Below, in pieces: positions 22,424 through 32,640 of a stretch of DNA of 64,000 bases. The position numbers were made by a program, and so were the translations under genes. Position 1 is the first letter of the stretch. Each line of letters opens with the position of its first letter. The notes beneath the pieces are model-generated. The model saw only the letters and a list, made by a program, of their open reading frames with translations. It was not told the origin of the DNA and did not search any database. The stretch lies in contig CM076990.1 in the NCBI GenBank assembly GCA_039090855.1, positions 196,855,232 to 196,919,231 on the forward strand, given 5' to 3'. This DNA comes from Macrothele yani. Its lineage: Eukaryota; Arthropoda; Arachnida; Araneae; Macrothelidae.

Positions 22424-22699
22424 TATATAGTAATAACTTCTTTAAACGTTTCAAGGACAAACTTTCTTCAGCTAAACGAGGGGGAGGAGGGATGTAAAAA
22501 TATTGCAAATTGGACCACAGCCACGAAATCTCATTCTGAAAATAGCCAATCGCCAAATAAAAATATATACTCATCTAAATGCGGCCACATAAGTGAAGAC
22601 TATGCTAAAATGTGAAGTTTAACTTGTCAACTTTCTATAAAAAATATTTTGTTTTCATCAAGAGAACGTTCAGAATAGAGCATCACTGTATAAAAACAT
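22424..22699. other. No recognisable feature
   Basis: AT-rich spacer between Tc1 family A copy 2 and the polyadenylation signal on the minus strand. Confidence 0.4.
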
Positions 22700-22705
22700 T
22701 TTATT
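22700..22705 (-). terminator. Candidate polyadenylation signal AATAAA
   Basis: AATAAA on the minus strand about 160 bases after the stop of the terminal exon at 22863. Its position fits a 3' untranslated region. Confidence 0.5.
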
Positions 22706-22862
22706 ATATGATCTAATGATTACAATTTAAAATGCACATGCAAAATTAAAACAGTAGAAAGAAAACCCCACTTGGGATTAGTAGTTTACAAATGGTTTAG
22801 TACTTACATAAAAAAAAGTACAGCTAGGAAATAATCCATGAAGTTTATGGTGGACAGTTCAT

Positions 22863-23008
22863 TTAATCACTTTCACTCAGTTGCACCGTTGTTTTTTCAT
22901 TTTGTTTTTTTACGTCCGTTACACTGAATGGCTTGAAATTCTCATCTATTAAAATGGATTCAACACACTCCTGATCCTGAATTGAGATTCCCTGATTATG
23001 AGGTATGG
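22863..23008 (-). CDS. Candidate host-gene terminal exon, unknown protein
   Basis: The minus-strand acceptor ...AAGTAGACTAG precedes 23008. An alternative acceptor AAGTAG would start the exon at 23013. The frame encodes IPHNQGISIQDQECVESILI, then DENFKPFSVTDVKKQNEKTT and ends VQLSESD followed by TAA at 22865-22863. A hydrophilic C-terminus followed by an AATAAA is gene-like. It joins the upstream exon (23242-23343) in frame. With donor GTAAGC plus acceptor at 23008 a split codon gives Ala. With donor GTATAC (23258) plus acceptor at 23013 it gives Arg. I do not recognise the protein family. Confidence 0.55.
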
Positions 23009-23241
23009 CTAGTCTACTTATTATTATATTTTGAAGAAAGGCATGTGTCTTAATACACTTTTTAAGCAAAATAATCTATAATAATTGAATAAATATTTTA
23101 AAAAAGTATAATTTGAAAAAATATTTGTGTTATCAAAACAGACGAATTTTTCTTTTTCATTACAGCCTGAATTTATTAACATTTGATTCGGTAACATAAA
23201 ATGTCTCCGGGAACGAATTGTCGTTTCCGGGGAGGGCTTAC

Positions 23242-23343
23242 CCCTCCCGTACGTATACCTGAAAGAAACACTGATGTCAAAACTTCCACCTGCACTGAGA
23301 GGATATGCAGGGGTTGAATACGTTATTTTCACTGCTAAGTACT
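23242..23343 (-). CDS. Candidate host-gene penultimate exon, unknown protein
   Basis: The acceptor CCAATTTTCTTTTCAG (minus strand) ends at 23344. The donor is a consensus GTAAGC at 23241-23236, or a weaker GTATAC at 23258-23253 giving a shorter 85-nt exon. The reading frame, entered with two bases of a split codon, encodes YLAVKITYSTPAYPLSAGGS and then FDISVSFRYTYGR. Alternating hydrophobic residues suggest beta strands, but I make no family claim. A pogo-like element begins only 31 bp upstream, at 23374, which would place it in the preceding intron. Confidence 0.55.
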
Positions 23344-23373
23344 CTGAAAAGAAAATTGGTTTTCGGTCAAATA

Positions 23374-25097
23374 CAGTAGATCCAGCATGTAACAAGCTCG
23401 TATTTAGCGCGATCCCGGATTTAACGACCTGAACAGGAGCTCGAATTTGGCATAATGTTAATTCAAAGCTAACTTGATCATTTTAACGAACGAAATTTAA
23501 TAAAATCCCCGGATTTAAAGAGGTAGAGAACAACTAAGATGATCAATTTTAACAAGTGAAATTACAAAATTTAATGAAATTCATATTTAGGAAGAAAGAG
23601 AAAACCTACTGCGCACTGTCGTGGAAAGAAAATGGTGGTATACAGAACGAAAGCGTAGGGTTATCCTAGTGGAAAAATGTTGATAGAAAAGCAATGGGGA
23701 AGGAGTAGATCAAATACTCAATAAGCGAGTTGTGCAAGAGGGTTCTCTCTGCCGCCTACTCTAAGGTGTATCGCGTCAGCAGAGTTAAAAACAAGCCACC
23801 CACTCTTAGGCAAAAAGAAGATGGATGGTGCTCATGCACATGTAAGCGTATTTCTAGGCAGTAATTGCAGTAAGGGATAGGGGAGCAATGGAATAGGCAT
23901 AACGTCGGAGGGATAACAGGAGATAACAATTCTTGGAATTGTGTCCATTGCCCCTTTCATCCTCTAGATGAGCGCTTCATTGGGAAGATCCGTGCTGCCC
24001 TTGCTACATGTGTATCGTTAAACAGCAGCTAATCTCAGTTAGCCGTCAAATAGGAAATCCTAAACATTTATGAGTAACAAAATCCCTAAGACTTTGGCAT
24101 TTCGTAATATAAGCCTAAATGGGACAATGATTGACCAAGTGAATGAATTTGTGTATTTAGGATGCATGTTTGTCAGAGAGAACAAATTGGATGGTGAAAT
24201 TAGTAGGCCAGTGAATTCTTCTTTTAGCTGCTTTAGGAGGTTTTAACCGGAATCACGGGTTCTCAAGAGAGTCCCGATGGCTGTGTGTGAAAGTGTAATT
24301 GTTCCTATTCTGATGCATGGAAGTGAAACCTGGGTACTACAGAAGAAACATAGGAGTCGTTTGGGTGCTGGGGAGATTCATTACTACGGGGGGTTTGTTT
24401 CAAGACACGCTCTGATCATGTGAGGAATGAAGATGTGTTGCAGTTGTGTAATGTGAAGCAAACTTTTGTTAGCAAGTTGGAGACTAATATGTTTCGGTGG
24501 TTTGGCCATGTTGGAAGAAAAGGTGATGGGATGCTTACTAATAAAATCTTTTTAGCCCTAGTGGCAGGAACGAAAGGCAGAGGAAGGTCAAGGAAGTCAT
24601 GGGAGGGGCACATTCAGGAGCGTCTGCATGAGAAAAAGATTATGAGTATGAAGTATAGAAGGTCTTGTGTAAGTCGTGAGACGGATGTCAGTGAAGCCCG
24701 TGTTTTGTGTCAGGAGCGCTGTAAATGGAGAAGTCTGATACGGCAACAGTAAGTAAATAATCAGTTAAAAAATTATCTGGTAGTTTGAATTTCTTTGTGG
24801 AGCTAACCTCTGAATCTCAGAGAACAGCTTAATGATATGTATGTCTGTAAAATGCTTTAGAGAAAAGTGTTATTCGTAAACGACAAAGTGGCCATCATTG
24901 GAGCTAAAAAATGGTGAAAAACTGTTGCCATAAGTTTTGACATGGATCGATATACGTACATATAATACAAACGTATATCCAAGTATGCATGATTTTACAT
25001 GGTGGGATTTTTCTTCCTAAAGCAGATTTAGCGGGAGCTAGGATTTAACGAGGGTCTTCATCGGTCCCAGGCTCCTGGTTATAAGCGGGTTCCACTG
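23374..25097. mobile_element. pogo/Tigger-like non-autonomous element
   Basis: The left end is TA + CAGTAGATCCAGCATGTAAC. The complement of the right end is CAGTGGAACCCGCTTATAAC, the CAGTNGAACC start typical of pogo-like elements. The left flank is TA; on the right the expected TA reads CA. No pogo transposase was seen inside; the interior holds a LINE fragment (24060-24755). Confidence 0.6.
24060..24755 (+). pseudogene. Non-LTR retrotransposon C-terminal relic
   Basis: Plus-strand frames give NEFVYLGCMFVRENKLDGEI, then VIVPILMHGSETWVLQKKHR, then METNMFRWFGHVGRKGD-like sequence and GTKGRGRSRKSWEGHI...EARVLCQERCKWRS. This order (YLG, YGSETW, RWFGHV, GRGR, KDRxKWR) is the conserved tail of a LINE reverse transcriptase polypeptide common in arthropods. 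It differs from the RTE copies elsewhere in the window. Stops and frameshifts break it, and RT motifs with the catalytic YADD are not present. Confidence 0.7.
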
Positions 25098-25314
25098 CAA
25101 ATGCTAGTTTGACGAAGATGCAATTCCTCTTCTTCACCTTTTCGATAGTTTTAGTATCAGGCAGTACTGGGTCTTCAATTTCAGACCTGACTGAAAACAC
25201 CATACAATCTGCAAACAACATGGTCCATGATGCAACTCCTCTTACTACTGGTTTGTTTATGCCGTTTTGTTCACCGCACTACAGGAATGTATTAAATCAG
25301 AAGGGAAAACAGAA

Positions 25315-26384
25315 TCAATCAAATAAGTTTCCCCTTCTATTGTTTACGATGGTGCCCCAATGTCCGGATAGGTCTGCAATTCCATTCTTGAAAAAACGTG
25401 CAGGATTTGCTGCGAAGAAATCATCAAGGAAATTTTGGAGAGAAACATCATTGTTGAACGTTCTGTCACGGAGTGCATTCGACAGAGATCGGAGCAGGTG
25501 ATAGTCTGAAGGGGCGACATCTGGAGAACAGCCCGGATGTGGAAGGATCTCCCATTTTATGTCCTGAATGGCCGTTTTGGTCATGTTTGTCCTTTGAGGG
25601 CGTGCGTTATCATGTTGAAGAAAGACACCATGGCGCCCATATGGCCGCTTCTGTTTAATTGCATCATCCACACGGCGGAGTTGCTCACAATAGAGTGCAG
25701 CGTGGATGGTCCGATTCCTCGGCAGCATTTCCCAGTGAATAATGCCTTCCATGTTCCACCAGACACAAAACACGATCTTCGCAGATGAAGGTCATGTTTT
25801 GGGGGTCATGTTTTGGGCGTCTTGTTTGGGCTTAACCAGTCATCCGATGCCTGAAATTCACGTACAGGTACGACTTTTCATCTTCAGTAACAATACGTGA
25901 CAGAAAGGGTCTGTGTTGCTGAGAATATTCGCAAAACGAGTGAGCAAGGAACCACATATGGCAGCCAGCTTTTCCTTGCTTTTCTCGGTGAGACTGGGAG
26001 GCAACCAAGATCCCAATTTCTGGACCTTTCCCATACGTTCCAGGTGTCGCACCACTGTGGCCTGATCACAGTTCATCTCAGTGGCTAATTCGCGTGTGGT
26101 CTGAAGCGGATCCAAGTGGATGAGATAGTTCAAACGATCCTCATTAAAGTGAGATGGTCAACCTGAGCGTGGATAGTCGTTGAGGCCAAAATTGCCACCT
26201 CGGAACTGCTCAAACCATTTGCGGGCTGTCGTCGGAGCAATAGCATCCTTCCCATACACAGCACAAATTTGCCGAGTAGCCTCGGCGGCTGTGGATTCCT
26301 TGTTAAACTCGTAGAGAAGCAGATGTCGGAAAAGTCCATGCCTCTCTACTTGACACTCCGTACCTTCGGACCTGAAAACCATAA
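25315..26384 (-). pseudogene. mariner-like transposase, frameshifted
   Basis: Minus-strand pieces occur in mariner order. First is RHLLLYEFNKESTAAEATRQ with ARKWFEQFRGGNFGLND (26158-26400). Next is LQTTRELATEMNCDQATVVR and HLERMGKVQKLGSW (25858-26133). Last are LCVWW-type MFCVWWNMEGIIHWEMLPRN, FLQHDNARPQRTNMTKTAIQ and SPDVAPSDYHLL, then TFNND...FFAANPARFFKNGI (25315-25773). The D-x34-D arrangement (HDNA to PSD) is intact and the first Asp region (VTEDEK) is readable in another frame. At least two frameshifts join the pieces, one beside a short duplication of GTCATGTTTTGGG near 25793-25818. No clear terminal repeats. Confidence 0.85.
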
Positions 26385-26529
26385 AAACCATTAGCCACAA
26401 TCACACAGAGCAATATGATTTAGATAAATGATAGCATTGGCTAAATTTCGATATACAACTGGCCATGTGCACCGACACTACTGACCTGGGAAACTCTCGT
26501 GAAATAAAACGGCATGAACTTATGAATCA

Positions 26530-26573
26530 ACCCAATATTAGGTAGGTGGCCATAATTAGGTGATCACTCAGTG
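26530..26573. mobile_element. Isolated Tc1-type terminus (family B-like)
   Basis: ATATTAGGTAGGTGGCCATA followed by ATTAGGTGATCACTCAGTG resembles the end of the element at 4140-5342 (TTAGGTAGGTGGTCATAA). No partner terminus was found nearby. It directly abuts the family C element, separated by TATA. Confidence 0.55.
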
Positions 26574-26577
26574 TATA

Positions 26578-27798
26578 CACTGAAATGCCAGAAAAAGTGG
26601 TACACCAGTCTAATATTTGGTAGATCCCCCACGGGAGCGCGGGACTTCAGAGATACAACGGGGAATGGATTCCACTAGCTTCTGGAAATATGCTGTAGGC
26701 AATGCACACCATACTTCCTGCAGAGCGTTCTACAATTCGGGTGTATTCCGAGGTCTCGGATTCCTGTGTTCGATAGCGCATTTGCATGGAATCCCAAATG
26801 TGTTCTATCACGTTCAGATCTGGACACTTGGGTGGGAATGGCAACACCCCAAACTCAGATGAATGCTCCTCTAACCATAATGTGGCGTCCCGACACTTGT
26901 GTGGAGGTGCATTGTTCTGTTGAAACAGACCCAACCCATCAGCATGAATGCAAGACATGAACGGGTGTACCTCATCAGAAAGGATGCACACATAGCGTTG
27001 GCAAGTCACAGACGTTTGTAGACGTACCAGGGGTCAGAGTGAAGTCCAGCTAAACACACCCCATACCATTACGGACCCCTCACCAGCCGGTATAGTTCCC
27101 TGTTGACAGGCGGTGTCCATGGCTACATGGGGTTTGCGCCACACACGAATTCTTCCATCTGCCCGACACAGTTGGAAACGCGACTCGTCAGACCAGGCTA
27201 CTTGTTTCCAGTCATCAAGTGTCCAGTGGCGGTGTTGCCGTGCCTAAGCGAGGCACATAGCTCTCTGACGTTCACCCATCAAGGGGACTCCAGTTGGGCG
27301 TCGGCTCCCAAAGCCCATATCGTGCAGGGTACGTTGCACAGTCCGGACGCTGATGCTTGTTGAGGCTCTAGCATTGAATTCCGATTATACCTGCGAGAGT
27401 GTTGCACGCCTGTCGCGTGAAACGATTCTTGACAGCCGACGATGGTCACGTTCACCCAATGTCTTTTTACGGCCACACTGGTATCGTAGGTTGGAGGTTT
27501 TGCCGGAATTCTTGTAGTCACGATACATCCTTGCAATGGTCGTTCGTGAAAATCCGAACTTCGTTTCTACCTCCGAAATACTATGGCCCATCTCACGAGC
27601 GCCAACTATGACACCGCGTTGAAAATCACTTAAATCGTTATTACTTGTCATTCTCATGCCGAAAACAGCTCTGATAGCTGGCAAGGATGTCTATCGCTTT
27701 ATATACGCACTGGCGGACGCAACCGAGTACGCGCATAGGTGACGTTGCTATGTATTTCGCATAAGCTCGTATGTGCCAGTTTTTCTGGCACTTCAGTG
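26578..27798 (-). mobile_element. Tc1-like element family C
   Basis: 1221 bp with terminal inverted repeats CACTGAAATGCCAGAAAAA (left) and CACTGAAGTGCCAGAAAAAC (complement of right). TA flanks lie at 26576-26577 and 27799-27800. One degraded transposase on the minus strand fills the element. Confidence 0.92.
26610..27651 (-). pseudogene. Tc1-like transposase, family C, second Asp mutated
   Basis: The ATG at 27651 starts TSNNDLSDFQRGVIVGAREM, then ISEVETKFGFSRTTIARMYR (helix-turn-helix) and RRLSRIVSRDRRATLSQV, ending in a stop. The middle, about 27010-27380, is broken. The C-terminal half (26647-27009) has HADGLGLFQQNNAPPHKCRD, where the expected QQDNAPPH has Asn in place of the second catalytic Asp, and CPDLNVIEHIWDSMQ with the Glu intact. 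A further frameshift near 26650 precedes ...RSRGGSTKY and the stop at 26610. It is inactive at both the frame and the catalytic level. Confidence 0.87.
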
Positions 27799-27800
27799 TA

Positions 27801-28747
27801 TTTATATGCTTTCTTTTCTCATTTCATAAGTACTCAAGAAAAGTGGCAAACGGTTGCGCTAGTCTATTTTTTTCATACTGCAACTATAAAAAATACCTTA
27901 CGGAAAGTTCTGCTGGATTTAAACCTTTCCAAAATTTTTGAGGAACACCAACCTAATCTCATTTGCCCTTTAATTCTTCTGAGAGATCATTTTTAATAAG
28001 TATATCTTAAATGGATTAAAGTATTTTAAGGTCTGATGCATTTCTTTCTCGGACCTGTAAGCAAATTGATGGATATGAAGTTCAAGAAAGAAAAAAATTA
28101 TTTCCCTTCATTTAAAAAGCAGTCAAGGTTGAAGAGTTTCCATGCGCAAGTGGTTCTCAAAAGTCAGTTCTTCGTCCAATTAAGAAAGAACTTTTTTTTT
28201 TTTCATTTCAAAGGGAAGCTTATTAATCCAAGTGAAGCACTTCCGTATAAGGACTTTTGACGGAGAACGGAAAAAGGAGAAAAAGTTGCTTTCAGTCCGT
28301 ACTTTAATTACTATGCAGTCTCCGAGTAGCACCTGAGATTTCCGAAAAGATGTTGTAAACCACCATCTGAAAATGCCACCACAGAAAGCGTGGTGACAGG
28401 CAAAATAAATAGCCGACATATAAAAGAGGAAATCTCTACGAACAAAAGTCGTACATGGATTTTTGAAATATTGCAGCGCCGCATAAGAATATCTGATCAC
28501 ATCTGCAACAAAGAGAACAATAATGTAAAGTCGAAAGAGTGGAAATATTGAACTCGAAAAAGGATTTTAGCATAATATTCTCCACTCCGAAACCATCTAC
28601 TGCAACATTGGGGTACATAGTGGAATACCTCTTTAACGTTCTCGCATTCACGCAGTTTCTACTTACGTTGCACGTAGGCGTATCCAAAAAATAAGTTTCA
28701 CACAATGAATGAACAACTGGATTACACTATGATGAATACATTTTTTT
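27801..28747. other. No recognisable gene
   Basis: AT-rich; several frames of 70-105 codons lack splice context or any family motif. Confidence 0.4.
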
Positions 28748-28880
28748 ATAGATCTGGGATTCGATCCCAGCGGTGTCGGAACAAAATTTTTCAGTTGCTA
28801 TGCGTTGTTTATAAAATAACGTGGACAGAGCGATGACATCGTCTATTTACATTATCACCACGTATTTGAAATATATTCAC
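28748..28880 (+). repeat. SINE S4, 5'-truncated copy
   Basis: GATCTGGGATTCGATCCCAG carries box B. The body (CAGTTGCTATGCGTTGTTTA, CGATGACATCGTCTATTTAC, ATTATCACCACGTATTTGAA) is nearly identical to 29090-29206. Box A is absent, so it is truncated. Confidence 0.8.
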
Positions 28881-29026
28881 CATTTCTATCACCCTTTGGA
28901 TTTATCAGCTGTAATTAAACAACTTACTCTGTTGAATGCCACTAGATGGCGACACATCAGTTGCTGAGTCCATCAATATACATTTATGTAGTCAGATGCT
29001 GACGGATAAACCACACATAGCGCTGT
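28881..29026. other. Spacer between the two S4 copies
   Basis: Unique sequence of about 146 bp; nothing recognised. Confidence 0.4.
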
Positions 29027-29206
29027 GAATTGTCGGCACCGTAGCGTAAAGCGAACGCACTCGGCTAGTTATCGAGAGATCTGGGGTTTGATCCCAGCGG
29101 TGTCGGAACAATTTTTCAGTTGCTATGCGTTGTTTATAAAATAAAGTGAAAAGAGCGATGACATCGTCTATTTACATTATCACCACGTATTTGAAATATA
29201 TTCTAT
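29027..29206 (+). repeat. SINE S4, longer copy
   Basis: A tRNA-like head (GGCACCGTAGCGTAAAGCGA, GGGGTTTGATCCCAGCGG as box B) followed by the same body as 28748-28880. The two copies are direct repeats about 345 bp apart. No oligo(A) tail is visible. Confidence 0.8.
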
Positions 29207-29349
29207 TTACGGGCTTACACCATTGAAATTGATCAATCACTGGAATGAATTAAAAATCTGCAGATTCGCTATATATGAATGCCAGTTGTTTCGACTAACG
29301 AATCCTGTGATGGTTATATTCAAATTAATCGGAAACTTGAAACTTGGTC

Positions 29350-29405
29350 GTTTTGGGTGGTGTAGTGGTTAGCATACTCGGACGCTATCCGGGAGACGCA
29401 GGTTC
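29350..29405 (+). repeat. SINE S3 head, split by an S2 insertion
   Basis: GGGTGGTGTAGTGGTTAGCA (box A) and CAGGTTCGACTTC (box B) form a tRNA-like head; the predicted anticodon loop ACGCTAT is only tRNA-like. The element resumes after the S2 insertion at about 29756 with GATGAGGAAATTTTTCAAGT. Related to the inverted pair at 1848 and 3008. Confidence 0.75.
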
Positions 29406-29419
29406 GACTTCAGCTCCAG

Positions 29420-29741
29420 GGCAGCGGATGGCCTAATGGTCAACGTTCGTGACTGCCACGGAGAAACGTCAGGTTCGATCCCAGCAGGCATGAACGCTCA
29501 AACCCTTAAACATCCGCCGTGCGTCGGATGGGCACGTTAAGCCGTCGGACCCCGGGTACTGCCACCCCCCACCCGGTAATAAATAAGGGCGTCTTTCTCC
29601 CCCTTTCTACCTCACTTACGTGTCACCTTCCTATCGGGCACACTACCCAAATCTCCTAGCTTCCTACTTCTAAGGGTTTATTAAGACCTGGGGTCAGACA
29701 CTCCCTTTTTAAAATCCTCTACATATGATCTGATCTGGTCT
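29420..29741 (+). mobile_element. tRNA-derived SINE S2
   Basis: Begins GGCAGCGGATGGCCTAATGG (box A region), with box B CAGGTTCGATCCCAGCAGG. The body contains GTGCGTCGGATGGGCACGTT and GTCGGACCCCGGGTACTGCC. An imperfect 14-bp duplication flanks it: GACTTCAGCTCCAG at 29406-29419 and GATTCCCGCTCCAG at 29742-29755. It is therefore inserted in S3. Confidence 0.78.
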
Positions 29742-29973
29742 GATTCCCGCTCCAGGATGAGGAAATTTTTCAAGTTTTTCAGATATTATCTGACTTAACA
29801 TCCATGTCATATTTACACCAATAAACGGATTCACATCTTCCATATTTTTATTACCATATTTTCCGTGTATAAGACGTCCCCATGTATAAGACTACCCCAC
29901 TTTTTCGAACCGAAAATTAAGAAATCAATATTTTTATGACAAAAAAGGACACATTTGATATGTTTTAGAAATT

Positions 29974-30129
29974 AGGTAATCTCATTGAAGTACATTTAGA
30001 AATTAGGTTTGTCTGAGGTAATATATATTAAAAAAAGAAGTTCGGAAATTTAGGTAATCTCATTGAAGTACATTTAGAAATTAGGTTTGTCTGTGGTAAT
30101 ATATATAAAAAAAAGAAGTTTGGAAATTT
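29974..30129. repeat. 78-bp tandem duplication
   Basis: AGGTAATCTCATTGAAGTAC begins both units (29974 and 30052). Both run on through TTTAGAAATTAGGTTTGTCT to AAAGAAGTT with only a few differences. Confidence 0.92.
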
Positions 30130-30214
30130 AGATTATTTAGAAATTAGGTAATATTTTGAAGATACAAACTATAAAATTATGCATCACTTTCTTTAGCACT
30201 ATTACTTCCAGACA

Positions 30215-30451
30215 GCCGCCCCGGTGGCGTAGTGGTCTAAGCGATGGCCTCTGATCATTCGTCCGAACGGGGTCCGGGTTCGAATCCCGGTGAGGCATGG
30301 ATGTTGTGTTTGCCTTACGTCACTGGCTCTCTCCCTTCCCTGGAACCAGTGACCCTAAATTAGGGACGGGCGACTGCTTATAGCCCATTGAGTTGCTCAC
30401 TGTGGTCGTTAAACCTCCAATCAAAAAAAAAAAAAAAAAAAAGAAAAAAAA
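30215..30451 (+). mobile_element. tRNA-derived SINE S1, complete copy
   Basis: The best S1 copy in plus orientation. Box A TGGCGTAGTGG is at 30225-30235 and box B GGTTCGAATCC at 30277-30287. The body is CTGGAACCAGTGACCCTAAA and GCGACTGCTTATAGCCCATT, with an oligo(A) tail from about 30423. A perfect 11-bp target-site duplication ACTTCCAGACA lies at 30204-30214 and 30452-30462. Confidence 0.97.
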
Positions 30452-31069
30452 ACTTCCAGACATATCACATTTTTCAACTTCAGCTTCATTACTACTGTCG
30501 TCTGAGTCACTGTCTATACAGGGTGCACAGGAAAGTCCCTTTAGCCTGGAATAACTTGCGAACGGAGGGAGGTATAGCTATGAAAGTGAGATAACGGTAT
30601 AGTAAAGCGACTAAGCTTGATCGAATGCAACTAATAGCAACGCCCCTAGTGGCGAAATGCGGAAGTAAGCCATTGCAAATCGAAAACTAAAAGAGATACA
30701 GCACAATTTCCAATTACAAAGTTGTAGAGCATCAATTAACTAATACAAAATGACATTTGTTTCACACGGGATAAGATAAATTGTCGCCTGAATACCCTAA
30801 AATGTCAGCTTGTTGATGCAAACATCTACAAGCCCTTCGTAGTGGGGAGAGGGGATAAGAGGTGCTGGAAGTTTCGCCGCGGTAACCGCTGGGTTCTCTC
30901 AACCGGTTACCCCACGTGTATAAGACAACCTCAAATTTTTGGTCTAACATTTTGTAAAAAATATCGTATAATTCACGGAAAAATACGGTAGGTTTCACCG
31001 GTTTCGCGTAACTTTTTTTAAACAATGAGTCACTAAAAGAGTATAATTTCTGGAACATATACCTTTCCT

Positions 31070-32050
31070 TTATTTTTCCACGTAATCACCAAACACTTGT
31101 CCAGGTTTTCAGTACCGAGAAAGTAAAAGTTCACGTAGACGTGTCTTCACAGCTTCCTGGAAGACATCATTTGCGAAATGCCTGTCCCCAAGGTCCTTTC
31201 TCTATTTTGAGAACAAATAATCGCAGGGGGCTAAATCAGGACTGCATGGGTGATGCGGCCGTACTTCTCATTTGTAACAGTGGCGGTAGCTTTGTGTGGG
31301 GTTGCGTTGTCGTGCAACAAAACGATTCCTTTTCAAACATTTTCCTCGTCTTCGATCCTTAATTGCTTTTCTTAACTTCTACAATGTCTCACAGTTTATT
31401 GTAGCGTTTATGGTAATCCCTTTTGCTTTATACTCTGTGTACACCAGCCTCTTGCTATTAAAAAACACTGTTGCCATCACTTTTCCGGAAGACAGCACGA
31501 CTTTAAATTTTTTTGCAGTTGGTGAGCTCGGGTATTTCCACACCATGAATGCCGATTTGCTTTCCGTTACGAAGTGATGTATCCCCGTCTCATCGCCGAT
31601 GACGATGAGCTTCAAAAAATATGTATCTTCTTCAGAATAACGTTGCAGCAACGCAATACCGGACGCAAATCCCTGATTTTTGCGCTGCTCCATTGAAGAT
31701 CGTGGAACCCATCTTGAACACACTTTTCTGAAATGCAGGTGCTCGTGAATGATAGCGCGTAGACTACTATACGACACGTCCAAATCATCGATAATTTCAT
31801 GAATTCTAATGCGGCGGTTACCCCTTATCAACTCCAGGAAGCGCGGAATGGGATCAACTGTCGTCGAAGTCGAAGGTCCGCCTCTGCCAGATTCGTCTGT
31901 CAAATCCATATGTCTTTCTTCGAACTGCTTACACCATTTTCTGTTTCCCTAGCGAGACATTGCCTCTTCTCCATAAACAGCCGACACTACAAGATGGACT
32001 TCAATTGGATTCAAACGCTTTGCCCACAAAAAACGCACTGTTCCGCGAAT
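31070..32050 (-). pseudogene. mariner-like transposase, nearly continuous N-terminal two-thirds
   Basis: Minus strand. The helix-turn-helix region AKRLNPIEVHLVVSAVYGEE is followed by a TAG (after AMSR), then GNRKWCKQFEERHMDLTDES. The frame stays open to 31379 with LELIRGNRRIRIHEIIDDLD, VSRWVPRSSMEQRKN-like sequence, LIVIGDETGIHHF (first Asp intact) and KKFKVVLSSGKVMATVFFNS. After a TAG at 31381 and a frameshift come the blocks for HDNATPH (second Asp) and SPDLAPCDY (third Asp). The C-terminus ends FGDYVEK and stops at 31070. All three catalytic Asp codons can be read in some frame, but the gene carries at least two stops and a frameshift. Confidence 0.87.
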
Positions 32051-32640
32051 TTCTAATTCAGAGTAATAACCCCAACTACTGCACCATAACAAACGACAGT
32101 TAACGTATAAACTACAAAACACAATTGTTCCACACTCCTTCTACAAGCAGATAAGGAAATGTATGACGTCATTCCGCAGCCGCGATCTTCCCTTCTTTCC
32201 ATTTCCGAAAGTCGCCGCTATGTAAAACTTATTTTTTGATACGCTCTCGTATATAAACTTATAAACTAATCCTAAACTTTTCCGCATGTAAAATTTCTTA
32301 TCACCTCTGAAGTATACAACAAAACCCAGATGCATTTAATGTTTTCCGGCATACCGCTCTTCTCCAGACCTTTAAAAGTTCTGGTTTTCGATCTATAGAA
32401 ATAATCCTGCAATTTTCCGCATATTGCATTTCTCATATTGTTCATCAGTGTGATGTATAGTGAAATTCCCATTTAACGATCGAACATTTAATGTTTTTTT
32501 ACGCATTGTACTCTTCTTTACCCTTTTGAGTCCTCTCGTCTTTCGATAAGTTAATTTAATCCTAAAAGTTTCTGCATTTAATATTCCTTCACTGTTAAAA
32601 AAATCTACTTAAAAATGAGAACCTGAACCTACTCGTTTTT
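32051..32640. other. No recognisable gene
   Basis: AT-rich stretch before the second R1 element. Confidence 0.4.

Larger units (their letters stand above)
29853..30989. mobile_element. Non-autonomous DNA element with CCGTGTATAAGACG ends
   Basis: The left end ACCATATTTTCCGTGTATAA is mirrored by the right end, whose complement is ACCGTATTTTTCCGTGAATT. Subterminal CCCCATGTATAAGACTACCC (left) and CCCCACGTGTATAAGACAAC (right) also match, in direct orientation. The superfamily is not assigned. Inside are a 78-bp tandem duplication (29974-30129) and an S1 SINE (30215-30451). No transposase seen. Confidence 0.6.
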
